From CAZSAA01 sp964604915 (GTDB taxonomy: Bacteria; Patescibacteriota; Patescibacteriia; Patescibacteriales; UBA12465), in contig CAZSAA010000024.1 of the NCBI GenBank assembly GCA_964604915.1, positions 1 through 11,233 of the forward strand: a stretch of 11,233 nt of DNA, written 5' to 3'. The translations under genes were made by a program, and so were the position numbers. Below, piece by piece: positions 1-5,142 of this stretch; the stretch's first letter is position 1, and each line of letters begins with the position of its first letter. Under the pieces are notes generated by a model. The model ran no database searches and had not been told where the DNA came from. It was given only the letters and a program-made list of their open reading frames with translations.

Positions 1-11
1 TTTAGTTTTTA

Positions 12-40
12 TTGACATAAAAACGGATAAATAGTATACT
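12..40 (+). promoter_or_regulatory. sigma70 promoter of the 115-aa membrane protein gene
   Basis: A perfect -35 box TTGACA (12-17), a 17-bp spacer and a -10 box TATACT (35-40). The predicted start lies near 47, giving a leader of about 31 nt before the ATG at 78. The same two hexamers with the same spacer occur in the tRNA-Leu promoter of this window. Confidence 0.85.
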
Positions 41-77
41 CTTATTCCTAATGTTGAACCTTTAAAATACCCTAAAT

Positions 78-425
78 ATGGCTTTAAAAAAAGATGAAGC
101 ATCTTTGGCAGAAGCGAGAGCAGCCGCTGCCCGGTACAAGAAACAAGTGCGCTCTTTGCCAGTTAAGTTAGTAGTAATCGTCCTATGGGTGACTTTTGCC
201 TTTAGAGCTAGCTATCGCTTGGCGGGAGAGTTAGATTGGGAGTTAGTGATAGCGCTGATGTTTATCACTTCTTTCTATCTCTGGATTATCCTACTTCTCG
301 TCCATCACTATACTCCGAGCCAGGAAGTGAGCGATGATGAAGTTGCGATGTTCCTCGGTAAAAAGATTCCGTGGCCTGAATTGGTTCGGCGGATGATTTA
401 CCAGAGGAAAAATGGGAGACAATAA
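78..425 (+). CDS. small two-helix membrane protein, function unknown
   Basis: I do not recognise this 115-residue protein. Residues 1-26 are charged and Ala-rich and look helical, perhaps a short coiled coil. Two hydrophobic segments follow, about 28-49 (with an Arg near 43) and 54-76, joined by a very short loop, suggesting a membrane hairpin with both ends on the same side. The tail (about 80-115) is hydrophilic and ends in a basic stretch. There are no Cys-pair, metal or catalytic motifs and no cleavable signal peptide. The ATG at 78 is the first in-frame start after a consensus promoter and has no Shine-Dalgarno motif. The gene is monocistronic, bounded by its own promoter and terminator. 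That strong expression context supports a real gene; its role cannot be read from the sequence. Confidence 0.8.
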   Translation: MALKKDEASLAEARAAAARYKKQVRSLPVKLVVIVLWVTFAFRASYRLAGELDWELVIALMFITSFYLWIILLLVHHYTPSQEVSDDEVAMFLGKKIPWPELVRRMIYQRKNGRQ

Positions 426-431
426 AGTGGG

Positions 432-461
432 CAGCCTTATGGATAAGGCTGTTTTTCTTTT
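432..461 (+). terminator. intrinsic terminator of the membrane protein gene
   Basis: Stem CAGCCTTA (432-439) pairs with TAAGGCTG (444-451) around a TGGA loop, followed by TTTTTCTTTTT. It begins 7 nt after the stop codon. Confidence 0.9.
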
Positions 462-482
462 TGAGCGATTCTAAGAAAAAAC

Positions 483-511
483 AAAAAAAGGAAGCAACTA
501 AGCTTCCTTTT
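483..511 (-). terminator. intrinsic terminator of tRNA-Leu, possibly bidirectional
   Basis: On the minus strand, AAAAGGAAGC pairs with GCTTCCTTTT around a 6-nt loop (arms 502-511 and 486-495) and runs into a T tract (complement of 483-489). It lies 10 bp beyond the mature tRNA 3' end. On the plus strand the arm ends in TTTT, so it may also back up the terminator at 432-461. Confidence 0.85.
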
Positions 512-520
512 CTGTTTGGG

Positions 521-604
521 TGCCACGGGAGGGACTCGGACCCTCATGGAGTTGCCCCCACACGAGTTTGAGTCGTGCGCGTCTACCAGTTCCGCCACCA
601 TGGC
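521..604 (-). tRNA. tRNA-Leu, anticodon CAA
   Basis: Class II leucine tRNA of 84 nt reading UUG codons. On the minus strand: acceptor GCCATGG pairs with CCGTGGC (one G-U), D arm GCG/CGC with the GG-containing loop, anticodon stem CACGA/TCGTG with loop CTCAAAC (anticodon CAA), a 5-bp variable arm closed by a GCAA loop, T stem GAGGG/CCCTC, and discriminator A73, as expected for leucine. CCA is not encoded: the genome reads CCC after A73, so a nucleotidyltransferase must add it. One oddity: the T loop is TCCGAGT, with C at the position of the nearly invariant U55. It has its own promoter (621-649) and terminator (483-511). Confidence 0.95.
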
Positions 605-620
605 CTAACTCATGGGTATC

Positions 621-649
621 AGTATAATAGACCGACGAAGGATTGTCAA
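621..649 (-). promoter_or_regulatory. sigma70 promoter of tRNA-Leu
   Basis: On the minus strand, TTGACA (644-649), a 17-bp spacer and TATACT (621-626). Predicted start near 614, about 10 nt upstream of the mature tRNA 5' end. Confidence 0.88.
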
Positions 650-652
650 AAA

Positions 653-686
653 TCTACTTGATAGAAGTAGACCGCTAGCTTAGCGG
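653..686. repeat. two adjacent palindromes upstream of the tRNA promoter
   Basis: TCTACTT-gatag-AAGTAGA (653-671) is followed immediately by CCGCTA-gct-TAGCGG (672-686). Neither is followed by a T tract in either direction, so they are not terminators. They sit between the divergent tRNA-Leu promoter and the ancestral position of the HTH-GHKL promoter (before IS insertion), so they could be operator sites or cruciforms. Function is inferred only. Confidence 0.4.
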
Positions 687-717
687 AAATTGTGACTGGC
701 TTTCCAGGGTGGTTTTA

Positions 718-732
718 CATCTTGACGAATAT
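718..732. repeat. target site duplication, left copy
   Basis: CATCTTGACGAATAT, identical to 1790-1804 and immediately outside the TGT terminus of the insertion sequence. Fifteen bp is within the 4-15 bp range known for the IS481 family. Confidence 0.85.
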
Positions 733-762
733 TGTTACAATTGCAGCAATTAGGGTTACCTT
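733..762 (+). repeat. left terminal inverted repeat of the IS
   Basis: Starts TGTTACAATTGCAGCAATTA and ends GGTTACCTT. It matches the reverse complement of the right end at TGT, TTGCAG, AATT and GTTACCTT, with two single-base gaps and a few mismatches. Confidence 0.75.
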
Positions 763-784
763 TCGGTTTCCGTTCCCATATAAT
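756..784 (+). promoter_or_regulatory. probable transposase promoter
   Basis: A perfect -10 TATAAT (779-784) lies 17 bp after TTACCT (756-761), a weak -35 (3 of 6) that falls in the inner part of the left inverted repeat. That overlap would let bound transposase repress its own transcription, which is an inference. Predicted start near 791. Confidence 0.5.
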
Positions 785-819
785 ATGGTGGCAGGGCTAT
801 TTAGCCCATAACTACCATA
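784..819 (+). promoter_or_regulatory. hairpin in the transposase leader
   Basis: Inner perfect stem GGGCTA (794-799) / TAGCCC (802-807) with a two-base apex, inside outer arms TATGGT (784-789) and ACCATA (814-819). It ends 6 nt before the ATG at 826. Transcription from the predicted start would include the inner stem only. It may limit transposase translation or block read-through from outside; this is inferred. Confidence 0.4.
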
Positions 820-825
820 AATCAT

Positions 826-1797
826 ATGCGGACCCGGAACACCAGGGATAACCTGATTGCTATGAAGCAAAGTATCCTAGACCTTTGTCTAGCCAAGAAG
901 CTCAGCGGCCGGGCGGGCGCCCAATTGTTAGGCATCCACCCCAAATCTCTTTCCCGTCTCAAATACCGCTATCAAAGATATGGCCCGGCCGCCCTAGTCC
1001 CCAAGAAACCCGGTCCCAAGCGATTCCATCCTGCTAATCGGACGCCAGACAAGATTGCCCAGTTAGTCGATGATCTGGCCATCAAGCATCCTGATCTGGG
1101 TCCAGTCCCCCTGAGTGAGACGCTAGGGGAACAAGGGGTATCTCTGCATCCGACCACTATCTGGCGCATATTGAAACGGGATCAAGTCCGCTATACCGAT
1201 AATTACAAGAGATGGCGACCTGATCCCAAACTATATTGTCTGGAAACCCCGGGCGAAGAGCTGCAGCTGGACGCTTGCTATCCCTTCGGCCGAGGGCGCA
1301 AGCTGGCTTGCTTCGATGCCATTGATGATTGTTCCCGGCGGGTGTTCGCCCGGCTATATGACCGGGAAACCATTGATAATGCCATCTTGTTCGTCCAAGA
1401 TCTAGTCAGCCATTCTCCTTTCCGCATCCAACGGATCCGAGCCGACAATCGCTACCGTTCCCAGAGGTTCCTGGACTTCTGTCATTCTCTGGGCATCGAG
1501 GTAATTATCAATGAACCATATACCCCGGAGCACAACGGCAAGATCGAGCGTTTCCATCGGACTCTCAAGCAGGGCTTTTTCTGGAAATACTGCTCCTTCC
1601 ACGATTCCGATGAATATTTGCAATTCAAACTTAATTCTTGGCTCAATTACTATAATTCCCAGCGTCGTCACCATGGCTACGGCATGAACGGCTTGACCCC
1701 AGACCTCAAGATCGCCTCCACTTTGTTTGATTCTTTAAATATCGTTAACATTTATCCCCAGAAGGTAACTTCAATTCTGCAACAGTACACATCTTGA
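826..1797 (+). CDS. IS481-like DDE transposase
   Basis: A 323-residue transposase that cuts and joins the element ends. Residues about 12-60 form an N-terminal HTH that would bind the terminal repeats (GAQLLGIHPKSLSRLKYRY), followed by a basic PKKPGPKR linker and a second winged-helix-like stretch (about 70-120). The rve/RNase H-like core has D149 (LQLDAC), D207 (RADNRYR) and E241 (NGKIERFHRTLK), 33 residues separating the last two. The length is full for the family and the frame is intact, with no programmed frameshift of the IS3 type. Two oddities: the usual DNG after the second Asp is DNR (codon CGC, one base from GGC), and the last residue plus the TGA stop lie in the flanking target duplication, not in the element. 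The ATG at 826 lacks a Shine-Dalgarno motif. Catalytic activity is uncertain because of DNR. Confidence 0.92.
   Translation: MRTRNTRDNLIAMKQSILDLCLAKKLSGRAGAQLLGIHPKSLSRLKYRYQRYGPAALVPKKPGPKRFHPANRTPDKIAQLVDDLAIKHPDLGPVPLSETLGEQGVSLHPTTIWRILKRDQVRYTDNYKRWRPDPKLYCLETPGEELQLDACYPFGRGRKLACFDAIDDCSRRVFARLYDRETIDNAILFVQDLVSHSPFRIQRIRADNRYRSQRFLDFCHSLGIEVIINEPYTPEHNGKIERFHRTLKQGFFWKYCSFHDSDEYLQFKLNSWLNYYNSQRRHHGYGMNGLTPDLKIASTLFDSLNIVNIYPQKVTSILQQYTS
1762..1789 (-). repeat. right terminal inverted repeat of the IS
   Basis: Reading inward on the minus strand it begins TGTACTGTTGCAGAATTGAA and ends GTTACCTT, aligning imperfectly with the left end. It lies entirely inside the 3' end of the transposase reading frame, so end sequence and protein C-terminus constrain each other. 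Confidence 0.75.
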
Positions 1798-1804
1798 CGA
1801 ATAT
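1790..1804. repeat. target site duplication, right copy
   Basis: CATCTTGACGAATAT, identical to 718-732. It contains both the transposase stop codon (TGA 1795-1797) and the -35 hexamer TTGACG (1794-1799) of the downstream operon. Confidence 0.85.
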
Positions 1805-1822
1805 CTAGATTAATGATAGTAT
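1794..1822 (+). promoter_or_regulatory. promoter of the HTH-GHKL operon
   Basis: -35 TTGACG (1794-1799), 17-bp spacer, -10 TAGTAT (1817-1822) preceded by TGA, giving an extended -10 (TGnTAGTAT). The predicted start near 1829 leaves a leader of about 71 nt, longer than others here. The leader contains an 8-bp palindrome GAACGTTC (1873-1880) and a short CGGA/TCCG stem (1840-1852), either of which could be regulatory. The -35 box is inside the IS target duplication, so the box existed before insertion and was regenerated by it. No terminator is visible between the transposase stop and this gene, so read-through from the IS is also possible. Confidence 0.65.
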
Positions 1823-1899
1823 TTTTGGTTATAGCGTAGACGGATTCTTTCCGTTATCCTATCGACAAAAACGAACGTTCAAAACTGAATAAAGATATT

Positions 1900-2568
1900 A
1901 TGGAAGGAAAATTAAGTATCCAGGAGTGTTTAGAACGCTTCCTGGAAAACAAGGAAAACGTGAGGCCACTGGCGGAGTTTTGCCGGGTTAGCGTGGATTC
2001 GGTCAAGAATTGGGGGAAGGAAACGCTCCCCAAGGGGCCATTTTTGGTCAAAGCTTTGACCTATGTCACCCTGCATTCGCCCTATATCCCTCAGGAGATC
2101 GAATTTAATTCGACCCTTCATCGGACGATGGTGGTGTTAGGTATGGGCTGGGTCAGTTCGGAAGAATTGGCTGAATACTTGGGCTTTGCCCAGGTTTACG
2201 AGATCTATCGCCCCCTGTTCGGGCGTCGGCAGATTTCTTCAATCAAGGCTACTTTGCTGGCAAACCTGATGAAAACTCGTTTCCAGGTACAGTTGGACTA
2301 TGCCATTGGTCGGGCGCCAAAGAAAGAAGTGCTTGACTATGCCAAGGACGTCGTCGATTTCCGGCAATTGTCCGAGTTGTTATCCAAGGTCGAGCCAGTG
2401 ATGGATTCGTACCTTAATTCTTCTCCGGAAATCCGCCAAGGATTTCGGGCCGCTTTAGAGGCAGAAGGACTCAGTATATTCACTGCGTCCAACATGCTTT
2501 ATCGGATATCCGAGAAGTTCAATGCCTTGTGTAGTGAGCGCAGTTACCAAACCTATAACAAGAAGTGA
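1900..2568 (+). CDS. predicted HTH DNA-binding protein, function unknown
   Basis: A 222-residue soluble protein that I cannot name. Residues about 20-60 look like a helix-turn-helix of the Cro/phage-regulator kind: RPLAEFCRVSVDSVKNW, then LPKG and a hydrophobic helix, the arrangement typical of 'A...gvs..tV..W..g..lP.G' domains. A second helical pattern at about 84-104 (WVSSEELAEYLGFAQVYEIY) resembles another HTH. The rest is predicted helical, with no signal peptide or membrane segment and no enzyme motif. I think similar proteins with two such segments occur in Parcubacteria, but that is unverified recollection. The ATG at 1900 is the first after the leader and has no Shine-Dalgarno motif. 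The stop TGA (2566-2568) shares its A with the next gene's ATG, so the two are translationally coupled. It may autoregulate the operon or guide the ATPase to DNA; both are inferences. Confidence 0.8.
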   Translation: MEGKLSIQECLERFLENKENVRPLAEFCRVSVDSVKNWGKETLPKGPFLVKALTYVTLHSPYIPQEIEFNSTLHRTMVVLGMGWVSSEELAEYLGFAQVYEIYRPLFGRRQISSIKATLLANLMKTRFQVQLDYAIGRAPKKEVLDYAKDVVDFRQLSELLSKVEPVMDSYLNSSPEIRQGFRAALEAEGLSIFTASNMLYRISEKFNALCSERSYQTYNKK

Positions 2569-4253
2569 TGGAAGTGCAGATGTTTGAGATGATCCCCCAC
2601 ATGGGGAATACGATGGGCTATGTGACTGATAGATATCCTACGCTGATGAGAGTCGTTTTGGAGATAGTCCAGAACTCCCTTGACTCCGAAGCTACGGAGA
2701 TATCTGTGGTAATAGACTACAAGACGCGGATGCTGGCGGTACGGGACAATGGTTCTGGTATCAGTCCGGAAAAATTTAAGGAAGCCTTGTCCTCACTCTG
2801 CTACTCCATAAAGGGGAAAGCTGGGAAATTAGGTCAGTTCGGTATTGGCCTGATTTCGCCACTAGGCAAATGCAAAGGCTTCTTAGTTACTTCGGCCGCC
2901 AAAGGAGAAAAGCATGAATACAATCGTTGGATTTTCGATTGCCAAAGCATTCTGAAAAACTTCGAGCTACCAAAGATCCCGATGGTACCGATGCCTAACC
3001 TCAGCTATTCTCGCCTACGTAAAAGTGGAAACAAGAAAGTTGAAGCGGTAGATTGGCGGACGGAAATAGCATTAAACGAATTTACCAGCGATAGGAGCAT
3101 CAATGCTATTTCATTAAGCGAATTACAGTCTTTAATCTTGGGGCATTTTTCCGAGGTCATGCGCCGCCTGGATTGCCAAGTTAACGTAACGATTAAGAGG
3201 GTCAATAATGCTACGAAGGAAATTAGCTCCTTTAAAGCCGCCTCTTTTTCTGGTGAACCGTTTGGACAGGTAGAGTATGGCGATATGAAGTCGGGCCGGA
3301 CCATGTTTGACATGTACCTCGCCCCTAAGACCAAAACCGGTCGCAAGGGACAGATACTAGTGGGCATAGAGGGCAATGATTTCCGCATACCGTTTCCGGT
3401 ATTCGCAAAGTCAACGCCAGAAATGGATCACGATGTCACTCAGACTCTCTTATCCGGCACTTTCGAAGGGGCGGTGATCAGCAGTAACTGCTCCCTTAAT
3501 CCAAACCGGAAGGAGTTTGAGGACAATGAGGCGCGACTGAATTTCCTCATCCACCTTGAGTCATGGGTCAAGAACCATGGCCAGAAGCATATCGCTTCTA
3601 TCAAGGATGGCGAGAGGGATGTCTGGCTGCAAGCGGTCGGTTCGATGGCGATTTCCCAGCTTGAGGAAAGGATAAAGAGCCAGCTTCCGCATTTGTTGGG
3701 AGTGGTCAAATCCTTCAAGATGGGTACCATCGGTCCTGGGCACATCGGCTTTGAGGAGGCAAAACAGGAACAGCCGTTCCCATCCTCCAAGAAGCTTGGG
3801 GAAAAGAAGAAAAAACGTTCCCGTCCGACGATAGATACCTCTAACGTCGATAGGGAACCGACTCTCCATCCTGGCCACACCCCCTTTACCGTCGCTGGCG
3901 AAGGGACTAAGCGCCGCTTGGTCAGGGGGCATAGTACTGGCCTCCAATTCGTTTTCGAGGAGATGCCCGGAAACGATAATCATTGGGAATTCGAACCCAA
4001 GACCGGGACGCTTACCTTCAATATGCGTTCCGACATCTGGGCTAAGATGGAAACTTCCGAAAGGAATCTCATACTGTACCAACAGTATGTGGCCATCAAG
4101 GCTCTGGAAATGCAGCTGGAAGCACCAGCAGTTCGACAATCGGTATTCGAGTTCCTGCAACGGGAACTTAGGTCGGCGGCGATCTTTATCACCGCCACCT
4201 CTACGCTCCAACCTCGCAAGAGTAGAAGTGAGATAGGGAAGAAAGCTAAATAG
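2568..4253 (+). CDS. GHKL-fold ATPase, MutL/MORC/Hsp90-like
   Basis: A 561-residue protein with a clear Bergerat ATP-binding fold. N-box: E32-I-V-Q-N36-S-L-D (MutL has ELVENSLDA). G1 box: D60-N-G-S-G-I65. G2 box: GQFGIGLIS (89-97), preceded by a Lys/Gly-rich ATP-lid segment SIKGKAGK. The catalytic Glu and Mg-binding Asn are present, so ATP hydrolysis is expected. Residues about 100-390 resemble no domain I can name, though a transducer-like domain usually follows this fold. A basic linker (about 408-422, KKLGEKKKKRSR) may touch nucleic acid. The C-terminal region (about 435-561) contains HWEFEPKTGTLTFN, then helices. No HisKA, receiver, TPR or nuclease motif is seen. Start: ATG 2568 overlaps the upstream TGA as TGATG; GTG at 2565 is the alternative. 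A terminator follows. Known relatives act in DNA repair, gene silencing, chaperoning and bacterial conflict systems; which applies here is unknown. Confidence 0.85.
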   Translation: MEVQMFEMIPHMGNTMGYVTDRYPTLMRVVLEIVQNSLDSEATEISVVIDYKTRMLAVRDNGSGISPEKFKEALSSLCYSIKGKAGKLGQFGIGLISPLGKCKGFLVTSAAKGEKHEYNRWIFDCQSILKNFELPKIPMVPMPNLSYSRLRKSGNKKVEAVDWRTEIALNEFTSDRSINAISLSELQSLILGHFSEVMRRLDCQVNVTIKRVNNATKEISSFKAASFSGEPFGQVEYGDMKSGRTMFDMYLAPKTKTGRKGQILVGIEGNDFRIPFPVFAKSTPEMDHDVTQTLLSGTFEGAVISSNCSLNPNRKEFEDNEARLNFLIHLESWVKNHGQKHIASIKDGERDVWLQAVGSMAISQLEERIKSQLPHLLGVVKSFKMGTIGPGHIGFEEAKQEQPFPSSKKLGEKKKKRSRPTIDTSNVDREPTLHPGHTPFTVAGEGTKRRLVRGHSTGLQFVFEEMPGNDNHWEFEPKTGTLTFNMRSDIWAKMETSERNLILYQQYVAIKALEMQLEAPAVRQSVFEFLQRELRSAAIFITATSTLQPRKSRSEIGKKAK

Positions 4254-4271
4254 CACTTCCCTTGGATATTT

Positions 4272-4305
4272 GCCCGGTTTGACAATAATTGTCAGCCGGG
4301 CTTTT
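4272..4305 (+). terminator. intrinsic terminator of the HTH-GHKL operon
   Basis: GCCCGG (4272-4277) pairs with CCGGGC (4296-4301), with an inner stem TGACAA (4280-4285) / TTGTCA (4289-4294) around TAA; the interior mismatch is TT against G. TTTT follows. It begins 18 nt after the stop and insulates the operon from parA. Confidence 0.88.
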
Positions 4306-4308
4306 AAA

Positions 4309-4337
4309 TTGTCAAAGTGCTGCCTTTAATATATAAT
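4309..4337 (+). promoter_or_regulatory. promoter of the parA-parB(-dnaE) unit
   Basis: -35 TTGTCA (4309-4314, 5 of 6), 17-bp spacer, -10 TATAAT (4332-4337). Predicted start near 4344, leader about 22 nt. Confidence 0.85.
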
Positions 4338-4350
4338 TACCATATATCAA

Positions 4351-4365
4351 AATCCTCCACGGATT
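4351..4365 (+). promoter_or_regulatory. small hairpin abutting the parA start codon
   Basis: AATCC (4351-4355) and GGATT (4361-4365) can pair around TCCAC, with the ATG starting at the next base. Five pairs is weak, but it occupies the ribosome landing zone of a gene that has no Shine-Dalgarno motif. A translational effect is inferred. Confidence 0.3.
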
Positions 4366-5130
4366 ATGGGAAAGATCATCACTGTAGTCAATCAGAAAGG
4401 CGGCGTAGGCAAGACTACGACCGCCGTTAATCTTGGCGCATACCTGGCTCATTTCGGGCAACAGGTGCTCCTTGTCGATATCGACCCCCAAGCTAACGCC
4501 ACTTCCGGATTGGGGATAGACCATCGGCAGTTGGAGTGCGGCATATATGAGGCTTTGCTGGGGATAAAGGGGATAAGGGAGGTGATAAAACGGACGAGCC
4601 AGAAAGGCTTGCGGATAGCGCCAGCCACCGTCGCTTTGGCCGGAGCGAGCGTCGAGATGATAAGCCTGGATAACCGCGAATTCCGCTTGTCAACTATCTT
4701 GGAAGATATCAAGGGAGAATACGACTATATCATTATTGATGGACCGCCTTCTCTTGGGTTGCTCACCGTCAACAGCCTCACGGCCGCCGATCAGGTTCTC
4801 ATTCCCATCCAGAGCGAATACTATGCTCTCGAGGGCCTTAGTCAGCTCCTTGAGACCATCTCGCTCATCCAGAACAATCTCAAGCCGGAATTGGCTATCC
4901 TGGGCGCGGTGATAACCATGTTCGATAAGCGCAATAAGCTATCGGAAGCGGTGATGGAAGAGCTGTATAAATATTTTCCCAACCGTATCTTTCGTTCCGT
5001 CATTCCCCGTACTGTCCGTCTAGCCGAAGCACCCAGTTACGGTAAGTCCATCCTCCAATATGATCCCCGCTCACGCGGTGCTCGCGCCTACGAAAATTTG
5101 GCCCGGGAACTGATGGGTCTCGAAAAATAA
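4366..5130 (+). CDS. parA: chromosome-partitioning ATPase ParA (Soj family)
   Basis: A 254-residue cytoplasmic ATPase that binds nucleoid DNA as an ATP dimer and moves or positions ParB-parS complexes. It has the deviant Walker A motif K11-G-G-V-G-K16-T-T with the signature Lys11, switch I/Walker A' LLVDIDPQAN (35-44, D38 and D40), Walker B YIIIDGPPSLG (D125), and the family C-terminal stretch RTVRLAEAPSYGKSI...SRGARAYENLARELM. Length and short N-terminus (Walker A begins at residue 11) fit chromosomal Soj/ParA rather than plasmid ParA with an N-terminal HTH; MinD is excluded by these motifs and by parB next door. The ATG at 4366 follows a consensus promoter and lacks a Shine-Dalgarno motif. 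parB begins 12 bp after the stop. Confidence 0.97.
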   Translation: MGKIITVVNQKGGVGKTTTAVNLGAYLAHFGQQVLLVDIDPQANATSGLGIDHRQLECGIYEALLGIKGIREVIKRTSQKGLRIAPATVALAGASVEMISLDNREFRLSTILEDIKGEYDYIIIDGPPSLGLLTVNSLTAADQVLIPIQSEYYALEGLSQLLETISLIQNNLKPELAILGAVITMFDKRNKLSEAVMEELYKYFPNRIFRSVIPRTVRLAEAPSYGKSILQYDPRSRGARAYENLARELMGLEK

Positions 5131-5142
5131 CGATAAACGCAT

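Larger units (their letters stand above)
733..1789 (+). mobile_element. IS481-like insertion sequence, 1057 bp
   Basis: The element begins TGT and ends ACA, has imperfect inverted terminal repeats (733-762 and 1762-1789), encodes one DDE transposase on the plus strand, and is flanked by an exact 15-bp direct repeat. Size, single ORF, TG...CA ends and duplication length fit the IS481 family; this is family knowledge, not a database hit. The perfectly preserved duplication implies a fairly recent insertion. Unusually, the transposase frame runs through the right end into flanking DNA. The insertion lies between tRNA-Leu and the HTH-GHKL operon, inside that operon's promoter region. Confidence 0.85.

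Noticed and set aside
518..521. Encoded CCA tail on tRNA-Leu
   Set aside because: After discriminator A73 the genome reads CCC, not CCA, once the acceptor stem is paired correctly.
722..750. Left TTGACG copy as a promoter firing into the IS
   Set aside because: Seventeen bp downstream the sequence is AGCAAT, a poor -10; the transposase has a better TATAAT at 779-784.
826..1797. IS3-type two-frame transposase with programmed frameshift
   Set aside because: A single uninterrupted frame holds both the HTH and the DDE core, and the 15-bp duplication is too long for IS3 (3-5 bp).
3561..4256. Long antisense open frame (about 231 codons) opposite the GHKL gene
   Set aside because: It lies wholly over a gene with conserved ATPase motifs, shows no recognisable domain and no promoter; overlapping reverse frames of this size arise from the codon bias of the true gene.
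4272..4301. TTGACA inside the terminator (4279-4284) as a -35 box
   Set aside because: The hexamer 17 bp later is TTTTAA, and the sequence is explained by the terminator stem; TTGTCA-17-TATAAT just downstream is far better.
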